Assembly: GCA_964515255.1 (NCBI GenBank)
Contig: CAZETL010000001.1
Coordinates: 1-42,924, forward strand
DNA: 42,924 nt
DNA from: GCA-016699975 sp964515255
Lineage (GTDB): Bacteria > Patescibacteriota > Minisyncoccia > Moranbacterales > UBA1568
Reading direction: 5' to 3'
Position 1 is the first letter of the stretch, and every line of letters begins with the position of its first letter. Shown in pieces: positions 9,314 to 18,795 of this stretch. Position numbers and translations under genes: made by a program. The notes under the pieces are model-generated. The model searched no databases. It worked only from the letters and a program-made list of their open reading frames with translations, and was not told the origin of the DNA.

Positions 9314-10975
9314 CTAGAGCCTCCGAAATACGTCTCGCCACGTTTCAGCCTGTCCGCTCGCTTCGTCCTCGGCTTTTGCGCGAGCCTTCGGATCAGCGGT
9401 CCCTCCCCGCTTATCAAGAACCAGCACTCGAAGATCCCCGATATCCATCGTTTCATCTTCGACATTTCCGCTTGGAAGAGATTTCAGGAGCGCATAGCGA
9501 CAAAAACTCGGCCCATCATACCGCTTCCCGCGGCGGATGCGGTCATCCCCAGCGAGACGAAACGCATACAAGAAAGTATGCATGAAATCCATTGATTGGC
9601 CGCGATACTCAATAAATATATTCTCGTGCGGACAGTCTTTTATCATAAACTCAGTCGCCCGCTTCACTTGTCCCCAGCTCCACCACATAGCGTCCTTCTT
9701 CAACTTCAGCACGACAGTATCCTTCTTTGGCGAAACATACTGGTATTTCGACATGCGGATCTCCGAAAGCCACTGGAACGTCAGAAACCCGTTTGATACG
9801 GTGCTTGCAGCAAGGAAAACTATCGCAACAAGCGGAAACGCCTTCTTCCATCGGAAAATCGAGAAACGAGAAACCATTCCCATAAAGAGAATCGGAACAA
9901 AAAGAAGCGGGAGATAGAATCTCGGCTTATCAACGGACGTCGCAAGCGGTATATAGAGCACATAGAAAGCAATGGTCCACAGAAACACGGCGAGCAGCGA
10001 TCTTCGACGGGATTCGTCCAATTCTTTTCGGAATAACGAGAAATTCAGCCACATTCCTCCAACAAAGAGCAGTGCCCCGACATACGATACGACCTTCGGA
10101 CCGCCAAAATATCCCGTTGCAATACGGAAGAAGTTCTCTCCAAAATTTTCAGTAACCCCCCGAAGATTTCCCACCAACCCCCTGCCAGACCCTTTTGATC
10201 CGAGAGCTTCGAGAAACTCGCTGGCATTTTTTCCGTGATTCAAAATATCTCCTACAAGAACGGGAAGATAAAATACGCACACGATACAGAAGAAAACGAA
10301 AACCCCGCGCCATGACCAAACTGATCTGACATGGGAAAATTGAGCTATCGAATACAAAATCACAAACACCGGAATCGCCGCCGCGACTGTAAAATGAAGC
10401 TGGGAAACGACGCCATAGGAAAGCCCAAGAAGCGCATACCACCGCAAACTAACGTCTTTTTCCGCAGAGAGGAGCCTGAGAAATGCATAAAAAAAGAGAA
10501 GACCGAAGAATGTAACGGAATTCGGATTCCAAGAGAATCGAGCATATTCCGTCCCGAGAAAACCATAGGAGAAAGCTACTGTGAGCATCATCGACCAGTT
10601 TCGATCAAAAATCTGCCGAGCCACAAGGAAAAACACAAACAACGAGAGAAAGGAAAACAGAAGGACTGGAAATGCCAACGCTCCCGGCGAAGCCGAGTGG
10701 AAGAGAATCCCCGAAAGAGACTGAAAATAATAAAAGATCGGACCAAGCCGGAGATCAGTGCCTCCTGCCCGGGGGCCAAAAAGTGGCAAATACCCAAGGC
10801 CACCCTCAACCACATGTATCGACACCATCGCATCCCGGATCTGGTCAGACTTCACAACCATCCAATCGTCATAATGAATCGAGCGAGCGAGGATCGCTCC
10901 AAAAATTGCCACCCCAAAAACAACTAAAGCCCAATCAACTCGCGCAAGCATCGAACGAAATATTCTCAAGTCCAT
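9314..10975 (-). CDS. ArnT/PMT-like (GT39-type) membrane glycosyltransferase, paralogue B
   Basis: A 553-residue multi-pass protein and the middle one of three tandem relatives. The shared blocks are KSDQIRDAMVS (loop Asp), YLPLFGPRAGG, LGPIFYYFQS and YARFSWNPNSVTF. The C-terminal third (from about residue 420) is a soluble, presumably extracytoplasmic domain with CPHENIFIEYRG. Its stop codon overlaps the ribosome site of paralogue A. The start ATG at 10975 is followed by a plausible N-terminal helix; upstream sequence is AT-rich without a good Shine-Dalgarno. It is predicted to move a sugar from a polyprenyl-phosphate donor. Substrate unknown. The 100-N gap lies 82 nt upstream. Confidence 0.87.
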   Translation of the reverse strand: MDLRIFRSMLARVDWALVVFGVAIFGAILARSIHYDDWMVVKSDQIRDAMVSIHVVEGGLGYLPLFGPRAGGTDLRLGPIFYYFQSLSGILFHSASPGALAFPVLLFSFLSLFVFFLVARQIFDRNWSMMLTVAFSYGFLGTEYARFSWNPNSVTFFGLLFFYAFLRLLSAEKDVSLRWYALLGLSYGVVSQLHFTVAAAIPVFVILYSIAQFSHVRSVWSWRGVFVFFCIVCVFYLPVLVGDILNHGKNASEFLEALGSKGSGRGLVGNLRGVTENFGENFFRIATGYFGGPKVVSYVGALLFVGGMWLNFSLFRKELDESRRRSLLAVFLWTIAFYVLYIPLATSVDKPRFYLPLLFVPILFMGMVSRFSIFRWKKAFPLVAIVFLAASTVSNGFLTFQWLSEIRMSKYQYVSPKKDTVVLKLKKDAMWWSWGQVKRATEFMIKDCPHENIFIEYRGQSMDFMHTFLYAFRLAGDDRIRRGKRYDGPSFCRYALLKSLPSGNVEDETMDIGDLRVLVLDKRGGTADPKARAKAEDEASGQAETWRDVFRRL

Positions 10976-11057
10976 AATAAAAGAAAAAATTCTGTCCCAA
11001 GAGCATTCTTGTATAAGCAGATTTCAGATCGCTTCACATTTCACATGAGGGAAATCC

Positions 11058-11157
11058 NNNNNNNNNNNNNNNNNNNNNNNNNNNNNNNNNNNNNNNNNNN
11101 NNNNNNNNNNNNNNNNNNNNNNNNNNNNNNNNNNNNNNNNNNNNNNNNNNNNNNNNN
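11058..11157. other. Assembly gap (100 N)
   Basis: Exactly 100 N separate two contigs between paralogues B and C. The same 9-mer GGGAAATCC lies directly on both sides (11049-11057 and 11158-11166), so the true gap may be zero or small, and the two contig ends may overlap. The fixed length suggests a placeholder. Any promoter or small gene between paralogues B and C could be missing. Confidence 0.99.
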
Positions 11158-11176
11158 GGGAAATCCTTGCGCGATT

Positions 11177-12994
11177 TCACTCCTCTTCCGTCTCGGTTTC
11201 TTCATTGTTTCTCTGGGAGGAAAATTTCCGATGGAAAACGTCGCCCCAGAAAAGTCGATCGCTGCGACGTCGCTTCTCATCCAGCCAGAAAACGTCTTCA
11301 TTCTTTGCGTGACCCTTGAACTGGAACTCCGGATCAATAGTCCGGCCATTAAACGTTATTTCCGAAACAGCGATTTGTCCAACAATGTCGAATGATTGGA
11401 TTGAAAACGGCTCTCCAAATTTGTCTGTAACCGACTGAAGGCTAGCCTGTTCAGCAGGAACGATTGCAAAGAATCTTGCCTTCGGATCGCGATTCATTTT
11501 CATGGTCTCGTATGGAAATTCGATACCATTCGGCTGTTTCAGCTCAAACAGATATTCGATTGGAGCGATGTGTTCCGGCTTAACGTAGAAATAAAGCCGC
11601 TCGCCCGGATGAATCTTGCTCGCGATGAGATCGACGGCTCGCTCCAATTGCCCAAGAGTCACTCCGTCCTTATTTTTCAAGATGATGGTCCGAGACACCG
11701 GCGCGTCTCCCTTTTGCGCTGCTGCCTGCTCCTGAAACCAAAGGCGAATTCCCCAGATATTCGCAACGGCAATGCCAGCAAAGATAACCCCGCCAACAAG
11801 GAATCCCGCACGGCGAAACCGATGCCCAAGTTCGTCAAAGAGACTTCCGAAGAGCAGAAGCGGGATTGGCAGTACCACGAGAAAAAACCTCGGGCGAAGC
11901 TGAAACGCAACCGGAACAGAAAGAATAAAGAAAACAGAGCCCCACACAAAGATCAGCCGCATCAAATCTTTCCCGCTTCCTTCAGGAAGCCGCTTCAACC
12001 GAACCCCAGCCGCAACAATCCCAGCGACGAGGAAAAGACCTGTTGCCCCAAGAGGGATCCGATTTTTACGTGAGCTATCAGTGAGGCAGCCTGACGTAAC
12101 AATGAGGCAAGCATAGCGACTATTCTCGCTCCACGCTTCCGCAATTCCTTCAAGCATTGGTTTTGCATCCTGTTTCTTCGTCATTGCTTCAATGAAATTC
12201 CTCGTGTTCTCCCCGCCGCGAAGAAGTTCATTTGCAAAAATCGGAACCGATAGCATGAATAAGACCAGCATGAAAACTGCTCCGAATTTTGCAACTCTGA
12301 TTACAGTCGCCAGATTGGCAAATTCCCGCAAAGATTCCTTTCGCCACAGCGAATACTTCCACAGCAAGAAGAGGGCGGTCACCCCAACGAGACTCATCAT
12401 TCCGAAAAAGTGCAGTTGAGATCCAATTCCAAAACCCAGAGCCCAGAGCCCAAGGAACCAATATTTTCGCTTCCCGGAAGGCTCGTTCGCAAAACGGATC
12501 ATTCCAAACATCGCAAGCAGAAAAAAGAACGGGAGAGGGTTCGGATTCCAGGCAAATCGAGAGTATTCAACGCCGAGAAACGAAACCGCTAGAAGGAAGG
12601 CGACGAGAATCGAGGCAAGCGCAGAATAGGCAAGTCTTGCCACAAAGAAGATCATCAGTATGGCAAGCACTCCAAACAGAAGGTCAGGGTAAGCAAAGAC
12701 CCAGGGATCGACCGAATGGAACAACGTCCCGGAAATATACTGAAAATAGTAATAGATCGGACCGACTCTCAATAAGCCACTCTCAAGGTCGATAGCTCCA
12801 ACCCGCTGCCCAAGGAGAGGAAGGTACTCCGCTCCTTTTTCGACCGCGTCGGAAATAAGCATGGCATCCCGAGACTGGTCAAGTTTGAAATAGAGCCACT
12901 CAGAGAAGTGAGCCGATCGCAGCCAAAAACCAAGAGCGAGAACCATTCCAATCGCTGCGGCTATTGTGCATGTCCTCAAAGATATTCGCGCCAT
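11177..12994 (-). CDS. ArnT/PMT-like (GT39-type) membrane glycosyltransferase, paralogue C
   Basis: A protein of about 605 residues, the longest of the three tandem relatives. The shared blocks are KLDQSRDAMLIS (loop Asp), YLPLLGQRVG, VGPIYYYFQYISG and YSRFAWNPNPLPF. Its soluble C-terminal domain is longer than in A and B and ends in an acidic tail (NNEETETEEE). I chose ATG 12994; an in-frame TTG at 13003 preceded by a G-rich stretch is an alternative start. Predicted role as for A and B: sugar transfer from a lipid-phosphate donor on the outer membrane face. The stop codon lies only about 10 nt from the contig end at the assembly gap, so its link with paralogue B is not proven by continuous sequence. 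Confidence 0.86.
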   Translation of the reverse strand: MARISLRTCTIAAAIGMVLALGFWLRSAHFSEWLYFKLDQSRDAMLISDAVEKGAEYLPLLGQRVGAIDLESGLLRVGPIYYYFQYISGTLFHSVDPWVFAYPDLLFGVLAILMIFFVARLAYSALASILVAFLLAVSFLGVEYSRFAWNPNPLPFFFLLAMFGMIRFANEPSGKRKYWFLGLWALGFGIGSQLHFFGMMSLVGVTALFLLWKYSLWRKESLREFANLATVIRVAKFGAVFMLVLFMLSVPIFANELLRGGENTRNFIEAMTKKQDAKPMLEGIAEAWSENSRYACLIVTSGCLTDSSRKNRIPLGATGLFLVAGIVAAGVRLKRLPEGSGKDLMRLIFVWGSVFFILSVPVAFQLRPRFFLVVLPIPLLLFGSLFDELGHRFRRAGFLVGGVIFAGIAVANIWGIRLWFQEQAAAQKGDAPVSRTIILKNKDGVTLGQLERAVDLIASKIHPGERLYFYVKPEHIAPIEYLFELKQPNGIEFPYETMKMNRDPKARFFAIVPAEQASLQSVTDKFGEPFSIQSFDIVGQIAVSEITFNGRTIDPEFQFKGHAKNEDVFWLDEKRRRSDRLFWGDVFHRKFSSQRNNEETETEEE

Positions 12995-13080
12995 AGGTTG
13001 CAACCAAAGCCCCCTGTTTTAAAATTTTCAGCTAGATCAAAGAAACAGAAAATCCCCAACATGCGGAGAGTCTGACACTC

Positions 13081-14565
13081 TCAATCTCCTGAACCGACAA
13101 GCTTCTCCACAACGATATCACGATACGACTCCCCTACAACATCAGTCGCCCGACCATCTCGAACCGAAGCTATATGCACGTTTTGAAAAGCAAGATCTCG
13201 AATCGGACTTTCTGGGAGACCTGTGAGCGTGAAGGGGGACTTCGACCATTCCACCGAGATATTCTTCATTGAGATATCTCGAAATACCGGGGAATGATCC
13301 AGATCATCTTTATGGAGGGGCGTCCCGTACGTCATATCCATTTGGATCGCATCGAAGACAACTCTCTTTGCCCGTATATCCTCAAGGAAGATATTTTCAA
13401 TAACCCCGCCTCGCCCGCGCATCGATTTCATCCGGACGCCAAAATCCGCCCTCTTGATATTTACGTTATACGCAAACACGTTCCGTACGCTGCCGGACAT
13501 CTCGCTCCCAAACGCAATCCCTCCATGCCCGTTCTCGACTACAATATCGTGGACTACGATATTTTCCGACGGCTTCGCAACTCGAAGCCCATCCCGATCT
13601 TTTCCGGATTTTATCACAACCGCATCGTCTCCGGTCCGAAAAAACGAGTCCTGAACAATAACATTTCGAGACGAATCAATGGCAATGCCGTCAGTATTTC
13701 GAGCATCTGTAAATATCTTCACATTGCGCACGAGAATATTCTCACTATATATCGGGTGAATGGTCCAACTCGGACTCGAGAGCAACTGAACACCCTCAAT
13801 CAGAATATTCCGACAATTCACAAACTGTACAAAAGATGGCTGGAGCGTGTCTTCGGGAGACGCAAAATTCCGATTTTCGACCGAGACGCCTTCATCCGCC
13901 ATCTTCTCCAATTTCGCAAGAGACGGCTCTTGGACCGCGTTCCATTCGTGCCACATAGCTCCATTGCCATCAAGATCCCCATCTCCGGTTATTGCAATGT
14001 TTCGGCAATCCTTCGCATAGATGAACGAGGAATAATTGTACAGCTCAATTCCTTCAAACCTTGAGAAAACCGCTGGGAGATATTCTCGGACATCGTTCGA
14101 GAAGACAATTCTCGATCCTTTCTCGAGCACGAGGTTTATGTTGCTTGCAAGACGAATCGCTCCCGTTTTCCAGATTCCTTTCGGAACGATGACGCGTCCG
14201 CCTCCCTGCTTCGAGCAGTGCTCAACCGCCTTCCGAAAACTTTCGGTGTTTGAGATGATGCCGCCGGAAACCGCTCCAAAATCCGCAATAGAACATGTGC
14301 GATCGGGAAATATCGGATCTGAAACCAAAGGCATCGAAAACGGCGATTCGCGGAGCGGCGAAGAAACTTGCGGAGCAGTGCGATTCGCTTCTCGGCCTCC
14401 TACAAGAGATCGAGCATCCAATATGTCAGCACGCACGCTTGTTTCCACGACCGCAAACAAGCTCCCAAAGAATATGAGAGCTGCAATGACTGCAAGAGCA
14501 GCAGAATCTGAATCCTTTCGGTCGCGGTGAAATGCCAAGAAAGAAAAAACAGAGAAATCCAGCAT
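13081..14565 (-). CDS. Secreted GH28-family glycoside hydrolase (polygalacturonase-like)
   Basis: About 494 residues from ATG 14565 (an in-frame GTG lies at 14583). A signal or anchor segment (ALAVIAALIFFGSLF, about residues 23-37) is followed by the typical GH28 opening SIADFGAV and TESFRKAVEHCSKQGGG, then a right-handed beta-helix. All catalytic motifs of the family are visible: NTDGIAID (Asp292), TGDDAVVIKSG (Asp313, Asp314), NGHGGIAFGSE (His347) and GVRMKS (Arg378, Lys380). GH28 enzymes hydrolyse galacturonan, rhamnogalacturonan or related uronic-acid polymers by inversion. Placement inside a glycan-assembly block suggests either maturation of the cell's own polymer or use of host or environmental pectin-like glycans. 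It is divergent from the plus-strand gene at 14634. Confidence 0.92.
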   Translation of the reverse strand: MLDFSVFSFLAFHRDRKDSDSAALAVIAALIFFGSLFAVVETSVRADILDARSLVGGREANRTAPQVSSPLRESPFSMPLVSDPIFPDRTCSIADFGAVSGGIISNTESFRKAVEHCSKQGGGRVIVPKGIWKTGAIRLASNINLVLEKGSRIVFSNDVREYLPAVFSRFEGIELYNYSSFIYAKDCRNIAITGDGDLDGNGAMWHEWNAVQEPSLAKLEKMADEGVSVENRNFASPEDTLQPSFVQFVNCRNILIEGVQLLSSPSWTIHPIYSENILVRNVKIFTDARNTDGIAIDSSRNVIVQDSFFRTGDDAVVIKSGKDRDGLRVAKPSENIVVHDIVVENGHGGIAFGSEMSGSVRNVFAYNVNIKRADFGVRMKSMRGRGGVIENIFLEDIRAKRVVFDAIQMDMTYGTPLHKDDLDHSPVFRDISMKNISVEWSKSPFTLTGLPESPIRDLAFQNVHIASVRDGRATDVVGESYRDIVVEKLVGSGD

Positions 14566-14633
14566 ATACCGTCTATGATACACAAACTTTCTGGAGTTCC
14601 AAAGAGGCGGAAAATCTGGTACGCTGTCGGCAT

Positions 14634-16517
14634 ATGAAACACTCTTCCCAAAGCCTTCTCGGCATCCTTCGATCGAGAAACACCCTACACGCGCTCGTTG
14701 TCGCGATTATTCTCTCCATCCACGCATATTTCGGCCTCCCTCGGCTTGAGACGTACTCCGCGGTTGACGAGCCATACTGGACCTATGATCGAACTCCGGA
14801 TTTCTGGCGGGCTGTTCTCGATGCAAGGTGGAAGAGCACCGACGTCAATGACAAGCCAGGCATTACCGTTGCCATCATTTCGGGAGCAGGACTCCTCACT
14901 ATCGACCCGATGCCGTATGCACCGCTTCGCGACGAGCCGAAAACAGACGAACAGCTCGCCGCCATCAAGAAGATCAACGTCGCATTCCGCCTTCCCATCT
15001 ATCTTTTCGCCCTTCTCTCTCTTCCTCTTTTGTACCTCCTTGTTCGTTCGGCGGTCGGAGCGACAACCGCCATTTTATCGACGGTATTCGTCGGGCTTTC
15101 CCCGATACTTCTCGGCATGTCCCTCATCATAAATCCCGACTCACTTCTCTGGATATTCCTGCCATTCGCCATTCTCTCGAGAATCGCTTATGGGAAAACT
15201 CGGAAATTAAAATTTCTCATCTTTGCGGGATTCGCAACCGGACTCGCTCTCCTCACAAAATACGTCGCGAATATTCTCTTCGTCTTTTTTTTCGCATTCC
15301 CGTTCCTTGAGTACCTCTTCGCTGAAGAAAAACAATCCCCGGCGATTTTCCTCAAACGCACTCTCCGCGACCTCCTGATCATTATCGGCGTGTCGCTTGC
15401 CATATTTACCCTCCTCTATCCTGCCACCTGGGTAAAGCCCGAAATGATCTTGAAGGGGACCATCCTATCCGCCGCCTTTAAAAGCACGTGGCCGATCTTT
15501 GCCGGAGCAATCGCCATCCTCACTCTCGATGCAGTCCTGATCCGAGGACGCGCAACGGGCGCCATTCTCTCATTTCTCTCTCGATGGAAGGGTATTGTGT
15601 CGGCATTCTTTCTCTCGCTCTTTCTCGCACTTGTCTCGTTCACGCTTGCGAATACCTGGCTCCGAATGAGATGGTTTAATTTCGAATCATTCGTCATGTC
15701 GCCGAAGAATTCCGAAGACACCGCGACGATTCTCAAATCGGTCGGCAGCATCCTATCGGACTTCTATTGCCTTGTCTTTGGCATACATCCGCTCATTCTC
15801 GCGTTCTTAATCTCCGCTCTGCTTCTCTCTATATTCCGAAGACTCCGCCACTCACAAGAAACATTGGTCCTCGTCTCATTCTCGTTCTTTATCATGCTCT
15901 ACTATATCGGATCGACGGCGAATTATGTGATCGCAACCGTCCGTTACCAGATAGCCCTCTACCCGCTCGCCTGCATCATGGCCGCAATCGGCGCAGCATC
16001 AATCGCAGAACGAATCGGCGTTCGACAAGAGAGACCTCTCGTCAGAAACATCGCACTTCCGATCTTCTTTTCCGCCATTCTCATTGGAAGCCTTGTTGTC
16101 ATTCGACCGCATTACCTTGCCTATTCTTCCTCTCTTCTCCCGGAGACACACGTTCTCAACTATAAAGACATGGGCGACGGGAGCTACGAAGCGGCAATGT
16201 ACCTTAACTCGCTACCAAATGCGCGCGAGCTCCGCGTATGGTCCGACAAAGGAGCCGTCTGCGCAATGTTTGTCGGGGATTGCTCCGTAAGCTTCAATCA
16301 AAAACGATTCAAAGCAGCAGTTCCGGACTATCTCGTTCTTTCGACCGGCCGTAGACGAAAAACAACGAATATGTGGTCGTCCGACTCAGTGCCGCTCGAC
16401 TTCAAGTCCGCCTACGAAACTGCTCCGGCAGAATTCTCCCTTCTTCTCGACAACCGTCCCAATAACTTTGTGAAGGTCGTAAATGCCGACACTGTCAGGA
16501 GGGTCGTGGAAAAATAA
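14634..16517 (+). CDS. Multi-pass membrane glycosyltransferase (GT39/ArnT-like), divergent member
   Basis: A protein of about 627 residues from ATG 14634 (MKHSSQSLLGILRSRN). The frame is open further upstream to 14532, but that would overlap the divergent GH28 gene. About a dozen hydrophobic helices are present; the first loop carries YSAVDEPYWTYDRTPDFWRA, where the DE pair fits the GT-C catalytic acid motif, and KPGITVAIISG follows. It does not share the DQxRDA block of the three tandem paralogues, so it belongs to another subgroup. The C-terminal region is soluble with two Cys (GAVCAMFVGDCSVSF). It ends the glycan block and faces dnaK tail-to-tail across a bidirectional terminator. Confidence 0.85.
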   Translation: MKHSSQSLLGILRSRNTLHALVVAIILSIHAYFGLPRLETYSAVDEPYWTYDRTPDFWRAVLDARWKSTDVNDKPGITVAIISGAGLLTIDPMPYAPLRDEPKTDEQLAAIKKINVAFRLPIYLFALLSLPLLYLLVRSAVGATTAILSTVFVGLSPILLGMSLIINPDSLLWIFLPFAILSRIAYGKTRKLKFLIFAGFATGLALLTKYVANILFVFFFAFPFLEYLFAEEKQSPAIFLKRTLRDLLIIIGVSLAIFTLLYPATWVKPEMILKGTILSAAFKSTWPIFAGAIAILTLDAVLIRGRATGAILSFLSRWKGIVSAFFLSLFLALVSFTLANTWLRMRWFNFESFVMSPKNSEDTATILKSVGSILSDFYCLVFGIHPLILAFLISALLLSIFRRLRHSQETLVLVSFSFFIMLYYIGSTANYVIATVRYQIALYPLACIMAAIGAASIAERIGVRQERPLVRNIALPIFFSAILIGSLVVIRPHYLAYSSSLLPETHVLNYKDMGDGSYEAAMYLNSLPNARELRVWSDKGAVCAMFVGDCSVSFNQKRFKAAVPDYLVLSTGRRRKTTNMWSSDSVPLDFKSAYETAPAEFSLLLDNRPNNFVKVVNADTVRRVVEK

Positions 16518-16626
16518 AGAACTTCGGAAATAACGATTTAAGTATGTTCGTCCATTCAAACGCTCCCATGAGAGTGGGCGTAATTTTCCGTCGAATATAG
16601 AAATATTGAGAAATTCACCATAAAAA

Positions 16627-16660
16627 AGCAAAAAGCGAGGCTTTCACCTCGTTTTTTGCT
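16627..16660. terminator. Bidirectional intrinsic terminator between the membrane glycosyltransferase and dnaK
   Basis: The arms AGCAAAAAGCGAGG (16627-16640) and CCTCGTTTTTTGCT (16647-16660) pair around a six-base loop. T-runs follow the stem on both strands, so it can stop both the plus-strand gene ending at 16517 and dnaK, which ends at 16687 on the minus strand. Confidence 0.85.
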
Positions 16661-16686
16661 TATCCTTCGGCATTCCCTTCTTCTTT

Positions 16687-18597
16687 CTATTCCTTTTTCC
16701 CATCTTCTACCTCTGCATCCTTTGGCTCATTCTCCGAACCACCTGGCTTTTCATCCGTCGTTCCCGATGTTTGATTCCCAGCCTCTTGATTTTCGGACGC
16801 CGCCTTGTAGAGCTTCTCGCCGATCTTTTGCGCCGCTTCGGAAAGATTCTGCGACATCTTCCTGATCGCTTCGAGATCATCCCCATTCTTCACCTTGTTG
16901 AGTTCAGCGATAGCTTCTTCCACTGGCTTCTTCTCATCCGCCGAAATCTTATCCCCTGCTTCTCGAATTGCCTTTTCGGTCGTATAAACAAGCGTATCCG
17001 CCATATTTCTTGCCTCGACAAGCTCTTTCTTCCGCTTGTCTTCTTCAGCGTGAAGCTCGGCGTCTTTTTTCATCCGCTCGACTTCCTCTTTCGAGAGACC
17101 AGTTGAAGATTCGATCCGGATCGACTGCGTTTTGTTTGTAGCCTTGTCCTTCGCTGTCACCGAAAGAATGCCGTTCGCATCAATATCAAATGACACTTCA
17201 ATCTGCGGGACGCCGCGCGGTGCGGGCGGAATCCCGTCCAAGATAAATCGCCCAAGCGATTTATTGTCAGCCGCTGTCTCGCGCTCCCCTTGGAGCACAT
17301 GGATTTCCACCGATGGTTGAGAATCCGCCGCCGTCGAGAACACTTTCGATTGCGCAATCGGTATCGCCGAATTCGAGTCAATGATCGGCGTCCTCATGCC
17401 GCCCAATGTCTCGATACCGAGCGTAAGCGGCGTTACATCAAGAAGGAGTACGTCTTTCACTGATCCCTCAAGCACACCTCCTTGTATTGCCGCGCCAATC
17501 GCAACCACTTCGTCAGGATTCACCGAAATATCCGGCTTCTTACCGAAGAATTCCTCAACTGTCTTCAGGACAAGCGGCATGCGCGTCATGCCTCCCACCA
17601 TGACTACTTCATTGATATCGGCTTTCGAGAAACTCGCGTCCGAGAGAGCCTTCTTCACTGGCTCAAGCGTCGCCATGACGAGATCATGGACAAGCTCTTC
17701 GAGCCTTGCTCGAGTAAGTTTCATGACGAGATGCTTTGGGCCAGATGCATCAGAGGTGATAAACGGCTGGTTGATTTCCGTTTCCTGTGCTGTCGAAAGC
17801 TCAATCTTCGCCTTCTCTGCAGCTTCTTTGATACGCTGAAGCGCAAGCGGATCCTTCGACAAATCAAGCCCTTCCTGTTTTCGAAACTCATCAAGAATCC
17901 AATGGATCACTTTTTGGTCGAAATCATCCCCACCCAAATGCGTATCGCCATTCGTTGATCGAACTTCCACGGTATCTTCTGCTACCTCGAGAATCGAGAT
18001 ATCAAATGTCCCACCTCCGAGGTCGTACACGGCAATTTTCTCATCTTTCTTCTTATTGAAACCATAGGCAAGCGCCGCCGCTGTCGGCTCATTGATGATG
18101 CGGCGCACCGTGAGACCGGCGATCTCGCCTGCTTCCTTGGTCGCTTTGCGCTGCGAGTCGTCGAAATAAGCCGGGACTGTAATAACCGCTTCAGTAATTT
18201 TCTCCCCGAGACGATCTTCGGCATCCGCCTTCAATTTCTGGAGCACCATCGCGGATATCTCCTGCGGCGAATACTCCTTCCCTCCCATCACCACTTTGAC
18301 ACCCTCCCCTGCCGGAACAATGGAGTACGGAAGCGTTTTCTGATCGCGCGCTACCTCTTCATCGTCGTGGCGGCGCCCGATGAGGCGTTTAATTGAGAAA
18401 AGTGTATCCTTCGGATTCGTCACCGCCTGCCGCTTTGCAAGGAGTCCAACGAGACGCTCTCCTGTTTTCGAAATCGCGACCATCGATGGCGTCGTGCGAT
18501 TCCCTTCTTTGTTCTCTATAATCGTCGGGACCCCCCCCTCGACAAAAGCCATTGCCGAATTGGTCGTCCCGAGATCGATACCAAGTATCTTTCCCAT
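16687..18597 (-). CDS. dnaK: Chaperone DnaK (Hsp70)
   Basis: A full-length 636-residue Hsp70. The N-terminal ATPase domain shows ILGIDLGTTNSAMAFVEGG, VYDLGGGTFDISILEV and VVMVGGMTRMPLV. The linker LLLDVTPLTLGIETLGG leads into the substrate-binding domain, and the C-terminal lid ends in a Gln/Gly/Glu-rich tail (SENQEAGNQTSGTTDEK). DnaK refolds proteins with J-proteins and GrpE. It is the last gene of the heat-shock cluster and has its own CIRCE-controlled promoter (predicted start near 18691), giving a leader of about 94 nt. The start ATG 18597 has no Shine-Dalgarno. No dnaJ is present in this window. Confidence 0.98.
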   Translation of the reverse strand: MGKILGIDLGTTNSAMAFVEGGVPTIIENKEGNRTTPSMVAISKTGERLVGLLAKRQAVTNPKDTLFSIKRLIGRRHDDEEVARDQKTLPYSIVPAGEGVKVVMGGKEYSPQEISAMVLQKLKADAEDRLGEKITEAVITVPAYFDDSQRKATKEAGEIAGLTVRRIINEPTAAALAYGFNKKKDEKIAVYDLGGGTFDISILEVAEDTVEVRSTNGDTHLGGDDFDQKVIHWILDEFRKQEGLDLSKDPLALQRIKEAAEKAKIELSTAQETEINQPFITSDASGPKHLVMKLTRARLEELVHDLVMATLEPVKKALSDASFSKADINEVVMVGGMTRMPLVLKTVEEFFGKKPDISVNPDEVVAIGAAIQGGVLEGSVKDVLLLDVTPLTLGIETLGGMRTPIIDSNSAIPIAQSKVFSTAADSQPSVEIHVLQGERETAADNKSLGRFILDGIPPAPRGVPQIEVSFDIDANGILSVTAKDKATNKTQSIRIESSTGLSKEEVERMKKDAELHAEEDKRKKELVEARNMADTLVYTTEKAIREAGDKISADEKKPVEEAIAELNKVKNGDDLEAIRKMSQNLSEAAQKIGEKLYKAASENQEAGNQTSGTTDEKPGGSENEPKDAEVEDGKKE

Positions 18598-18697
18598 AAG
18601 TTTTTCAACAAATTATGCGTATTATGAACCAGTCAGTACCGCGCGACGCGTCTATATTTCGTAGGCGCACCCGCAAGGATACTTTCTCGCTATTTTT

Positions 18698-18726
18698 AGT
18701 GTACAAAATGAATTAGCACTCGTCAA
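18698..18726 (-). promoter_or_regulatory. dnaK promoter with -35 box inside CIRCE
   Basis: On the minus strand TTGACG (18726-18721) is followed after 17 nt by TACACT (18703-18698). The -35 box lies in the CIRCE spacer and right arm. The predicted transcription start is about 18691. HrcA bound to CIRCE would directly block sigma-70-type polymerase. Confidence 0.7.
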
Positions 18727-18739
18727 GTGAGAGTGCTAA
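18713..18739 (-). promoter_or_regulatory. CIRCE operator (HrcA binding site) of dnaK
   Basis: A perfect match to the CIRCE consensus: TTAGCACTC, nine-base spacer, GAGTGCTAA. The site and its spacer are identical to the one in front of hrcA. HrcA represses from this element and releases it upon heat stress (established for the family). Confidence 0.95.
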
Positions 18740-18795
18740 TTCATAAGAGCTTGCGTTATTGACACTCCCAGATCGAGGCGCGATTTCAAAACATC

